Assembly (NCBI GenBank): GCA_965206775.1
Contig: CBDBKU010000003.1
Coordinates: 2,170,001-2,234,000, forward strand
Length of the DNA stretch: 64,000 bases
Direction of reading: 5' to 3'
Source of the DNA: VXMF01 sp965206775
Lineage (GTDB): Bacteria > Acidobacteriota > Terriglobia > Bryobacterales > UBA6623
Of this stretch, positions 25,520-33,616 are shown in pieces (position 1 is the stretch's first letter; each line of letters begins with the position of its first letter). Under the pieces are notes generated by a model. It saw nothing but the letters and a program-made list of their open reading frames with translations, searched no databases and had not been told where the DNA came from. The translations under genes were made by a program, and so were the position numbers.

Positions 25520-27283
25520 ATGGACTTCGCGCAAGAGGTCAAGGCAGCGGCCGACATCGTGACGGTGGTCGGCTCTCACGTGCGCCTGAAACGGCAGGGC
25601 GGCAATCGCTATCTGGGACTTTGCCCGTTTCACTCGGAGAAGACGCCGTCCTTCTCGGTGCACGGTGGATTGCAGATCTACAAGTGCTTCGGCTGCGGCA
25701 AGAGCGGCGATGTATTCAACTTCCTGATGGAAATACAGGGCCTGAGCTTCTTCGAGGCGCTGAAGGCACTTGCCGACCAGCAGGGCAAGAAGATGCCGCG
25801 CAGCGGAAAGGGGCCGGGCGCGGATGCTGCGGCTCGCAAGCGGGAAGCGCTGCTTCAGATCCACGAAGTCGCGCAGAAATACTACGTGTCGCAACTGCGT
25901 TCGGACAAAGGCGCCGGGGCGATGCGGTACGTGCAGGACCGAGGGATTGAACCTGCGGGAATCGACGAGTTCGGTCTCGGGTACGCTCCGACGGGGAACG
26001 CTTTGCTCGGCCACCTCAAGGGGCGGGGATTCAAGCGTAACGATGTCTTGGAGTCGGGGTTGGTCGGAGAGTCGGAGAATGACGGTTCCGTTTACGACCG
26101 GTTCCGTGACCGCCTCATGTTTCCTATCCACTCGGACACCGGCAAACTGATCGCCTACGGCGGCCGGGTCCGGCAAGCCGACAAGCAGCCGAAATACCTG
26201 AATTCGCCTGAGACTCCGATCTACCGCAAGAACACAGTGCTCTTCAATCTCCACCGGGCGAGGACGGCCATGCGGCAGCAGAATCTGGCTGTGCTTGTCG
26301 AGGGCTATATGGACGTGATCGGCGTGTGGCGAGCGGGAATACGCAATGCGGTGGCGACCTGCGGCACTGCCCTCACGCCTCACCAGATCGCGGTCATCCG
26401 CAGGCATTGCGACACAGTTGTCGTCAATTTCGACTCCGACCGGGCCGGTCAGGCAGCGGCTGAGCGTTCAGTCGAGCTGTTGCTCCGTGACGGCATGAAC
26501 GTGCGGGTGCTGGAGCTGCCGGACGGGATGGACCCAGACGAGTACTGCAAGGGGCATGGGGGAAATGCTTACCACGACCAGCTCCAACGCGCGCCCCGGT
26601 ACTTCTACTGGCTGCTTGATCGGTCGCGAACCCAGTTCGATCTCAATACGTCGGAAGGTCGCGCTGCGGCCTTCGAGAGGCTGCTGCAATCGGTATTTCT
26701 GCTCCCCGACGAAATTCAACGCGCGACGACAGTTACCGAACTGGCGGATCACATCGGACTGCAGCAAAGCGTGGCGCTGAACCGCCTCCGCCAAGGTACG
26801 AACCAACGCGACCGGTCCAGGAAACCGGCCCCGCGAAGAGCGGATGGCCTCTTGCCTGGCGAGCGGCTCCTGGTCGTTTTGCTTGCGAACGACGGCAGTG
26901 CACGGGCGGAACTGCTCGATGCGGCGCTCGAAGTGGCGACTCAGGGACTTCCGAGCCACCACATCCTTGCTGCCATGCAGGCAGCGCAGCGGTCCGGGGA
27001 CGCATTCCAGTACTCCGCCGTGGAGGGACGGCTCGAGGATTCGGACCGTGACCGTCTCGCCCAGCTGGTCTTTGACAAGGATCGGCCCGCCCCGACGATT
27101 CAGGAAGGGCGCGAGGCTCTGGAAGCGCTGCGGCGCCAAGTCACAGAAGGGCGATATCGGGATGTGCGCAGACGGATCGCGGCGGCCGAGCGCTCCGGCG
27201 ACCACGCGGAGTTGGCCGACCTCCTTGGCCAGAAGATGGCGCTTGAGCGCGAACTGGGCCTAGGCAGGGGCCCCGGCGTCTGA
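25520..27283 (+). CDS. dnaG: DNA primase DnaG
   Basis: The enzyme synthesises RNA primers at the replication fork. The CHC2 zinc-binding domain is complete: C35-P-F-H38 and C56-F-G-C59. The TOPRIM domain has LVEGYMDVIGVW and NFDSDRAGQAAAE. A C-terminal helicase-binding region follows, giving 587 residues, a normal length. The ATG at 25520 was chosen because MDFAQEVKAAADIVTVV is the usual DnaG N-terminus; the frame is open upstream only inside the DUF1080 gene. The familiar rpoD partner is not downstream: instead a convergent gene overlaps its last 24 nt. Confidence 0.96.
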   Translation: MDFAQEVKAAADIVTVVGSHVRLKRQGGNRYLGLCPFHSEKTPSFSVHGGLQIYKCFGCGKSGDVFNFLMEIQGLSFFEALKALADQQGKKMPRSGKGPGADAAARKREALLQIHEVAQKYYVSQLRSDKGAGAMRYVQDRGIEPAGIDEFGLGYAPTGNALLGHLKGRGFKRNDVLESGLVGESENDGSVYDRFRDRLMFPIHSDTGKLIAYGGRVRQADKQPKYLNSPETPIYRKNTVLFNLHRARTAMRQQNLAVLVEGYMDVIGVWRAGIRNAVATCGTALTPHQIAVIRRHCDTVVVNFDSDRAGQAAAERSVELLLRDGMNVRVLELPDGMDPDEYCKGHGGNAYHDQLQRAPRYFYWLLDRSRTQFDLNTSEGRAAAFERLLQSVFLLPDEIQRATTVTELADHIGLQQSVALNRLRQGTNQRDRSRKPAPRRADGLLPGERLLVVLLANDGSARAELLDAALEVATQGLPSHHILAAMQAAQRSGDAFQYSAVEGRLEDSDRDRLAQLVFDKDRPAPTIQEGREALEALRRQVTEGRYRDVRRRIAAAERSGDHAELADLLGQKMALERELGLGRGPGV

Positions 27284-28548
27284 ACTGTCCTTGGCGGGGC
27301 TAGGTGCCGCAGCAATCTTGCGAAGGAGTCTCTGCTCGCGGTGGCTGAGTTTCTCTGACGGGACATGGCGCTGGGCGGTGCGGGTCAGTTCGAGGGCGTG
27401 AACGAGGTCCCTCTCGCAGTGCTCGTAGTGCTTGGCGAGGGCCTCCAGGGCAACCGGACGTAGTCGCTGCTGGCACGAGAGAGATCCCGCAGCAATTTGA
27501 CTTTCGCGAGGTGATTCCCGGCCCTGCGCTCAAGCTTGGCTGATTCCCAAAGGCAAGGGAAGAGCCCGCTGGTCGGCAAGCCGGCTTGGATGGCCTTGCG
27601 GTAGAGCCTAAGTGCCAGCCTGTCATCTCCCGTGCTGCTCAACCAGCGCGCTAGGCCGAGTATGTCCTGGCCGTGACGCAGAGCGGCTTTTTCGGGTTCG
27701 GCAAAGATCGACAAGATCACTGAGCCCAGACAGGCGAGCGAAACGATATCGAGTACGTTGTGACGGAATACCGGCTGGAGCCCTGCTCCCCAGCGCGTGC
27801 GCAGGAAGTCGAAGTAACGTTGCGGGATCTGCGATCCCGGAATGTCGCCGTCACGCTTGACGCCTAGGATTTCGGATTCCAGTGTTCCGAGGCGGCAGTT
27901 CGGCATTCGGTCGCGCCACAGCCGCCGAGCCCCGTGCAAGAGGTCGACGTGGCCCATGCCTTTCAATGGATTGCGTTGGCGCTTCATCCGATAGCGCGTC
28001 TCGAGCAGGGGACAGTCGAAGGCCTTGCCGTTGTAAGTGATCAGGACCTCATAGCGGGAGAGGTGCTCCGCAAGCGCGCTGAGCATGGCGGCCTCTTCGT
28101 CGTAATCGCGCATGAAGTACAGCTTCACGCGGAACCCATCGTCGTCGATGGCACCGACGCCGACCAGGAATGCGCACGTACCCGTGCCTCCTGCGAGTCC
28201 GGTTGTCTCGGTGTCGAGGAAGACCCAGCGATTCGGATCGACCACGCCGACTCCACCTTGCGAGATGCCCTCGATCCACTCCCCCGAGACCGACTGGAGT
28301 CGCTCGACGGGGAAGCTGCCGTGCATGCGGCTGTTGGCGTAGATGTGCTCCTGCAGCAGGAAGCGCCCCAGCGTGTTCTCGTACACCTCGCCGTCAATGC
28401 CTATCTTCGAAGGCGTGGAAGGTCGGTCGCGAGGTTGCACATGCGAAGCGGTACGGACCGGCCTGTCAGATCCTGTAGGTTCCGCCCCGACGAACGAATT
28501 GATACGGCGGCGCAAGCTCTCGATGTCGTGACGAGCAACGTGCTGCAT
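27260..28548 (-). pseudogene. mrfB: MrfB/YprB-like RNase H-fold exonuclease, frameshifted
   Basis: The protein has a DnaQ-like exonuclease domain: FLDTETTGLAGGTG (DxE), ITYNGKAFDCPLLETR and RHNVLDIVSLA. A TPR-like C-terminus follows. It matches B. subtilis YprB (MrfB), which works with helicase MrfA in mitomycin-lesion repair. The start at 28548 has a strong site AAGGAG (28555-28560). The frame breaks near 27451-27460: in the annotated frame the tail is nonsense and stops near 27385. One added base lets it continue as VALEALAKHYEHCERD to a stop at 27260-27262. The exonuclease domain precedes the break, so activity may remain, or the break may be a sequencing error. It follows mrfA by 17 nt. 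Confidence 0.85.
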
Positions 28549-28565
28549 GGAGGTCTCCTTCGGCG

Positions 28566-30956
28566 TCAGGCCGCGGCCCGCTCCTCGAGCGGGGCGGTCA
28601 GGGCTTCCGCGAGCCGCAGGGAGACCTCTTTTGCCCTCTCGCCCACCTCGCCGGGCGCTCCGACGCAGCTGGGGCAGCCGGCCTTGCACTGGCAGGCTTC
28701 GAGCAACTCGCACGCTCTCGGTCCCAGGGAATTGCGGAGACGGAATAGTGGCTCGCTCTGGCCAATGCCGCCCGGATAGTTGTCGTAGAGGAAGAGCTCG
28801 GGATCCAAGAGCGCTTCGGGCCCCCTCTGGGCGTGCGAGTTCGACACACCGATGTCGCGGGGATCGCACATGAGCGTCACGACCCCCACGGTACGCAGCA
28901 CGTTCCCGAGGCCGATTAGCCCGTCGCGTATGTCGGTCGTCGAGTATGGCAGGGATTTCAGGAACTCCATTGGGAAATGGAGCCAGAACGCAGTCGTGTG
29001 CATCTCCTGCTCTGGCATTGACAGCTTGCCGTCTCCGACATTCTCGTTCGTGTAGAAGCGGATCTTCTTGAACCCGACGACCCGCCTGGTGATCCGAACC
29101 TCGCCGTGGTTCGCCGTGGCCGGGCCCATACGGACGTCGTCGAAGCTCTCGAGCGCTTCCACCTGGGCGTGCTCGATGGCGTCCGTGTAGTAGCCGCATT
29201 CGACGCGCTTGACATAGGCTTTTCGCTCCTCGTATTCGAAGCGCTCCACATGGTACAGGGCCCCCTCGTGGATATAGATCGCCTTTTCGTGGAGCGTCGT
29301 GAGGGCGGCCGGAAACGACACCTCGCCGATTACCTTCGAGTCATCGCTTGCGTCGACGACGACGAAGTTGTCGCTGGAGACCTTGCGCAAGCTGATCGCG
29401 TCTGCTGGATAGGCTTCGGATGTCCAGTGCCAGGCGTCGCCAGCGTGATGGAGAACGCCGGCTTCCCCAAGGAAACGGCAGAGTTCGGCCGTGTCGTGAG
29501 GACCGAACGCCTCGCCGTCCTGGACTGGCAGTTCGAAAGCCGCGCACTTGAGGTGGCTGACTAGAATCTCGAGATTGTCGGCATTGATATGGGCGCGCTC
29601 CGGAGACGAATCGAAGAAGTACTCGGGATGTTCGACGACGTATTGGTCCAATGGTGCCGACGAAGCGACGAGCACGCTAACGGACGCGTCGTTGCGGCGT
29701 CCCGCGCGCCCGGCGCGCTGCCAAGTGGACGCGATGGATCCCGGGTATCCCGCTAGTACTACGGCGTCGAGGGAACCAATATCGATGCCGAGTTCGAGTG
29801 CGTTTGTGGCGACGACACCGAGGATCTCTCCTGTCCGAAGCTGTCGCTCGATCTCGCGCCTCTCGCGTGGAAGGTAGCCCCCGCGATAGCCGCGCACCGG
29901 AGCCATTCTTCCGGCGGACCGGCCCACTGCCTCCTTGAGGTAGCGCGTCAGCACTTCGGTAGCCAGGCGGTTGTTGGCGAAAACGAGTGTTTGCCGACCG
30001 CGCTCGAGAAATATCTCGGCCATGCGGCGGGCCTCGTGGATATAGCTGCGACGAATGCCGAGTTGCCGGTTGACGACCGGAGGGTTGTAGAAGATGAAAT
30101 ACTTCTCTCCGCTGGGGGCTCCGTTGTCGTCGACTAGGGAGAAGGGTTCCTCGGCGAGCCCTTGAGCGAGTTCCTTGGGGTTGGCGATAGTGGCCGAGCA
30201 GCACACGAACCGCGGCTTGGAGCCGTAGAAGGCCGCGATGCGCTTGAGCCGCCGGAGTACGTTCGCGAGGTGGCTTCCAAAGACCCCGCGGTATGCGTGC
30301 AACTCGTCGACCACGATGTAGCGCAAGTGCTCGAAGAACCGCGCCCAGCGCGTGTGGTGCGGCAGGAGGCCGGCATGCAGCATGTCAGGATTGCTGAGCA
30401 CCACGTTGGCGCGCCGCCGGATCGCGCGTCGCGCGTCGCTGGGGGTGTCGCCATCGTAGGTATATGCCCGGATGTCCGTACCGAGGGCGTCGCCAAGGGC
30501 GCTGAACTCCTCCAGCTGATCCACAGCCAAGGCCTTGGTTGGGAAGAGGTAGAGCGCGCAGATTGACGGATCGGCCGCGAGGGCGTTCAGGACCGGCAGG
30601 TTGTAGCACAGCGTCTTGCCGCTGGCGGTCGGCGTAACGACTACGACGTTTTCTTCTGAGGCGATGCAATCCCAGCTCTGGGCCTGATGCACGTATAGCC
30701 TTTCGATTCCGCGTGATTCGAGCGCCTTGCGCAGTCGCGGATCGATCGCTTTGGGTAGGTCGGAGTATCGCGCGTCTCGCGACGGACGCCTCCGAATTGC
30801 GGCTACGGGTGACTCCGGACCTTGCTGCAGCTCCTCGAAGCGCTCGATCACGCTACCCAACGAATTGTCGGGGGGAGTAATCGGTCCGGAACTTCGCCTG
30901 GCCAGGCGATCCGCGCCGTGCCCTGGTTCGATCTTGAGATGCGGTACTCTGAGCAT
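28566..30956 (-). CDS. mrfA: MrfA/YprA-like DEAD/DEAH-box helicase with DUF1998
   Basis: This superfamily 2 helicase of the YprA/Hrq1 type has 796 residues. Motifs in order are Walker A TPTASGKTLCYN, the DELH box VVDELHAYRG, CCSATIANP and motif VI QRAGRAGRRN. The C-terminal DUF1998 region has the four-Cys site CQCKAGCPSC. In B. subtilis MrfA translocates on DNA and acts with MrfB in a UvrA-independent repair pathway. The start at 30956 has an AG-rich ribosome site about 9 nt upstream; a longer frame to 31040 crosses the promoter region. mrfB follows after 17 nt with its own strong site. Confidence 0.9.
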   Translation of the reverse strand: MLRVPHLKIEPGHGADRLARRSSGPITPPDNSLGSVIERFEELQQGPESPVAAIRRRPSRDARYSDLPKAIDPRLRKALESRGIERLYVHQAQSWDCIASEENVVVVTPTASGKTLCYNLPVLNALAADPSICALYLFPTKALAVDQLEEFSALGDALGTDIRAYTYDGDTPSDARRAIRRRANVVLSNPDMLHAGLLPHHTRWARFFEHLRYIVVDELHAYRGVFGSHLANVLRRLKRIAAFYGSKPRFVCCSATIANPKELAQGLAEEPFSLVDDNGAPSGEKYFIFYNPPVVNRQLGIRRSYIHEARRMAEIFLERGRQTLVFANNRLATEVLTRYLKEAVGRSAGRMAPVRGYRGGYLPRERREIERQLRTGEILGVVATNALELGIDIGSLDAVVLAGYPGSIASTWQRAGRAGRRNDASVSVLVASSAPLDQYVVEHPEYFFDSSPERAHINADNLEILVSHLKCAAFELPVQDGEAFGPHDTAELCRFLGEAGVLHHAGDAWHWTSEAYPADAISLRKVSSDNFVVVDASDDSKVIGEVSFPAALTTLHEKAIYIHEGALYHVERFEYEERKAYVKRVECGYYTDAIEHAQVEALESFDDVRMGPATANHGEVRITRRVVGFKKIRFYTNENVGDGKLSMPEQEMHTTAFWLHFPMEFLKSLPYSTTDIRDGLIGLGNVLRTVGVVTLMCDPRDIGVSNSHAQRGPEALLDPELFLYDNYPGGIGQSEPLFRLRNSLGPRACELLEACQCKAGCPSCVGAPGEVGERAKEVSLRLAEALTAPLEERAAA

Positions 30957-30988
30957 GATTGCGTCCTCTTTCCTAGGTGGTCGACCAA

Positions 30989-31055
30989 ATCTGAATATTT
31001 TATTTCCTATATATTCGTCTTTTGGGCCAAAGCATGTCAAGCAAGATCTGAATAT
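30989..31055. repeat. Repeated GAATAT motifs in mrfA promoter region
   Basis: ATCTGAATAT occurs at 30989-30998 and again at 31046-31055. An inverted copy of its core, ATATTC, lies between them at 31011-31016. The arrangement surrounds the mrfA -35 box and could be an operator. No matching regulator is identified. Confidence 0.45.
31007..31040 (-). promoter_or_regulatory. Promoter of mrfA-mrfB
   Basis: On the minus strand a perfect -35 TTGACA (31035-31040) is followed by an AT-rich -10 region. GAATAT is spaced 18 nt away, and TATATA/TATAGG lie a few bases further. The exact -10 is uncertain. The start codon at 30956 leaves a leader of roughly 45 nt, unlike most promoters here. Confidence 0.55.
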
Positions 31056-31468
31056 ATCCGTGGATCGAGCCGTTCGACCGGCTCACTGCGCCTAGGGACG
31101 GATAGGGCACTTCGAGAGTCAGATTCTCTTGGTTCGGCGAGGTTCGAGACCTGCTGATCTTGCCACCAAGTCATCAGAGTGGGCGAGTTGGATCGACGAG
31201 AACAGCGGGAGAGAGAGTATGTGGAGACCGCATTCGCGCGGCCAGCGCGCGCACGGGCGCAGTCCCTCTCGGGTGAAATGGCTCAAGCAAGCAGGCGGGC
31301 GGGACGCTCGGACGCGCAAGGGAGGCTTGTGCTTGACCAACTTCAACCACCCACTTTCACGATCTAAGGCTGAGTCCGGCCTCAGCAATGCAGTTCACAG
31401 TGGCACTGCTATCCGCCTAGCCGTAGCCCTTCCGTAGCGCGGGCTCGGAGTCTGTCCTGAAAACTGCT
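31056..31468. other. Intergenic region between mrfA and AbiE-like module
   Basis: About 410 nt. It holds no convincing gene, RNA or repeat apart from the mrfA promoter at the left. The composition is ordinary after about 31060. Confidence 0.45.
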
Positions 31469-31497
31469 TTGGCCATTAGTAATGGACATGATATTAT
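31469..31497 (+). promoter_or_regulatory. Promoter of AbiE-like module
   Basis: TTGGCC (31469-31474) and TATTAT (31492-31497) are separated by 17 nt. The -10 box ends 7 nt before the ATG at 31505, so the antitoxin mRNA is probably leaderless. This also argues against an upstream start at 31469. Confidence 0.6.
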
Positions 31498-31504
31498 CGA
31501 GGAC

Positions 31505-32566
31505 ATGAGCCAGTTGGCCGAGATCGCAGAACTGTCCGGAAAGCTTGGCTCGTGGCTCACTCAACTGACCGCCTTGCCATTTGTTCGCGCGGCAAAGCTG
31601 ATCGAACTGGAGCCGCCGCTTGGCTTCCGCCGTTTCGACGCTATTGTTCGGATCGAGACGACCGCAGGTGTCTGCGACTACCTGACCGAGGTCAAGCGGT
31701 CCTATCTGGATGTAGCCGTCACTCGGGCCATCGCAGCGGTAGCAAGAGAAGTTGCACGCCACAACCGGAAGATGCTTCTTTTCGCCCGATACATCCCGCA
31801 ACCGACCGCTCGACGACTCATCGACGCTGGCGTCGAGTTTGCCGATCTGGCCGGAAATATACATCTGGACCTAGATTCTCACTATCACTGGACCGTTCTT
31901 GGTAATCGCGAGCGAGCAGTCGCCGGACGAGAGTCTGCCCAGACACCCTCGACACTGAAGATGTTGTTCGCCATGATGGCGAATCCGGAATCGGCGCAGT
32001 GGACTGTGCGGGAACTCGCAGCCGAGGCCGGGGTCAGCAAGAGCAAGGCTGCCAGTTCGCGTCGTGATTACCTGAATGACGGCACGATTCGCGAAGTCGA
32101 AGGTCACATCCAGATCACCGACCCGCAAGATCTCACGGATCAGCTTCTGTCCGGATATCGCCAGATCCTTCGACCTCATCTGGCGATCGGCCGGTTCCGG
32201 TCACAGGAGCGAAGTGTTGAGGCCTTCTTGGTGCGCCTTCGACAAGAGGCGGAAGTTGAACGCCTAAGGTACGCACTTTCTGGGAGCATTGCCGCCTACC
32301 AACTGCAGAAATTCTACAAAGGGTCGGCGGCAACCGCCTTCGTTCAGCCGAGTTCAGCCGACCTGCTCAAGAGACTCCGCCTCTTGCCAGATCGAGAAGG
32401 CCCGATCACCTTGCTCAAGGCTTTCGGGGAGGTAGTCTTCTGGCGCACGATGGACCACACAAGCCTTGCCCATCCATGGCTCATTTATGCCGAGCTGATG
32501 TCTGAGTCTGATCCCCGCGCCCATGAAGCGGCGGAGGAACTACGCAAGGAGGTGCTGGTGTTGTGA
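31505..32566 (+). CDS. AbiEi-type antitoxin with nuclease-like N-terminal fold
   Basis: The 353-residue protein looks like the AbiEi antitoxin group of type IV systems. The N-terminal part resembles a restriction-endonuclease-like fold: D45 in RRFDAIVRI, E62-V-K64 in YLTEVKRS, then the family marker DLAGN (114-118). A winged helix-turn-helix follows (WTVRELAAEAGVSKSKAASS, about 152-185). The C-terminal half is less conserved. AbiEi proteins repress their own operon and counter the partner nucleotidyltransferase; whether the D-ExK residues are catalytic is unknown. The start is set by the -10 box. Its TGA overlaps the toxin GTG by 4 nt, indicating coupling. Confidence 0.8.
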   Translation: MSQLAEIAELSGKLGSWLTQLTALPFVRAAKLIELEPPLGFRRFDAIVRIETTAGVCDYLTEVKRSYLDVAVTRAIAAVAREVARHNRKMLLFARYIPQPTARRLIDAGVEFADLAGNIHLDLDSHYHWTVLGNRERAVAGRESAQTPSTLKMLFAMMANPESAQWTVRELAAEAGVSKSKAASSRRDYLNDGTIREVEGHIQITDPQDLTDQLLSGYRQILRPHLAIGRFRSQERSVEAFLVRLRQEAEVERLRYALSGSIAAYQLQKFYKGSAATAFVQPSSADLLKRLRLLPDREGPITLLKAFGEVVFWRTMDHTSLAHPWLIYAELMSESDPRAHEAAEELRKEVLVL

Positions 32567-33366
32567 TCTGGATGACTCCTGACCAAGTCGAGGATCTTGT
32601 CGCTCTGAAACAGGTCATCGCGGGCTTTGGCTCAGATCTTGTGATCGTAGGAGCGACGGCCTATCGAGCATTTGTCCCAGGCATTCTGCGGTACACGGAA
32701 GACATCGATGTTGCTATTGCGTTGGATCTCGACAACTTAGACCGCCTGGAGTTCGCTCTGACCTCTGATGGTTGGACTCGGGACACCAGCCAAGAGCCAA
32801 GCTGGCGGGGTCCGCGGAAGAGCCGGATTGACATTCTTCCGGCTGGCCCGAACCTTCGGTCCGCACGACAATTGACTTGGCCCCGAAGTGGAATGGCAAT
32901 GAGCCTTGTCGGTTTCGATCACGTCTTCGAGCGTGCCGTCGAAATGGAAGCGGCCGTGGGTACGCGCGTCAGGGTTACTCCACCCGATGTTCTGTTCCTC
33001 CTCAAGATGGTTTCCTATCTTGACAGTCCGGAGCAGAGAGATAAGGATATCGCAGATATTCACGGCCTGCTTCGGCGGTATGAGTGCGACAGTGACCGGA
33101 TGTACTCGAACGCCGTCGCTGATGCACAGCTGTCCGATTTCGAGTTCTATCCAGCCTTCTTGCTCGGCATGGACCTTGCGACGTTCTGCGACGCTGAGGA
33201 GGATGCCCTCGTCAAGCGTTTCCTCTCTATTTTCTCGGACCCATCAAGCCGGGAGTTCGCGGTGATGCTGCAATACGAAGGCCCGCTTGCACCAATTGAG
33301 GAACGGCTTTCGCTGCGTCTCAGTGCCTTGCGCAAGGGGCTGAATGCTAGGCAAGGGCCAGAGTAG
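32563..33366 (+). CDS. AbiEii-type nucleotidyltransferase toxin
   Basis: The 267-residue protein belongs to the DNA polymerase beta-like nucleotidyltransferases. It shows VIVGATAYRA (G30), RYTEDID (acidic pair D47 and D49) and a third acidic residue D90 in KSRIDILPAG. The context of an AbiEi-like partner points to the type IV toxin family, in which such enzymes modify cellular RNA or nucleotides and can block phage growth. The start is GTG overlapping the antitoxin stop. No duplication or disruption is visible, so the module looks intact. An aminoglycoside-type nucleotidyltransferase is the alternative, but the pairing makes it less likely. Confidence 0.82.
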   Translation: MIWMTPDQVEDLVALKQVIAGFGSDLVIVGATAYRAFVPGILRYTEDIDVAIALDLDNLDRLEFALTSDGWTRDTSQEPSWRGPRKSRIDILPAGPNLRSARQLTWPRSGMAMSLVGFDHVFERAVEMEAAVGTRVRVTPPDVLFLLKMVSYLDSPEQRDKDIADIHGLLRRYECDSDRMYSNAVADAQLSDFEFYPAFLLGMDLATFCDAEEDALVKRFLSIFSDPSSREFAVMLQYEGPLAPIEERLSLRLSALRKGLNARQGPE

Positions 33367-33602
33367 TTCAAGTTTCTCTGTGACAAGGCACCAGGTAGTG
33401 CCGCCGCGGCACAAGCGCGAACTGCCGCGTGTCTTCGTCTGGCCGCCTCGGTCAGACGCTCACGTCGCCCAGCCTGATCGAGTCGGCCCCATTCCCGGCG
33501 TCAACGCGGATTCGCGCCAATGCCAGTGCTCATGCCGAATCGTTCAAACTTCCGCCTGTCCCAAGACTTCGGGGTTCCACGTAGGTACGGGCCCGCAGGT
33601 GT

Positions 33603-33608
33603 CAGAAT
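33603..33608 (+). promoter_or_regulatory. -10-like box CAGAAT for DUF3604 gene
   Basis: CAGAAT ends 8 nt before the ATG at 33617, with the same spacing as other starts in the window. It decides the start over the far-upstream ATG at 33344, which lies inside the toxin gene. Confidence 0.45.
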
Positions 33609-33616
33609 GTTGTTCT

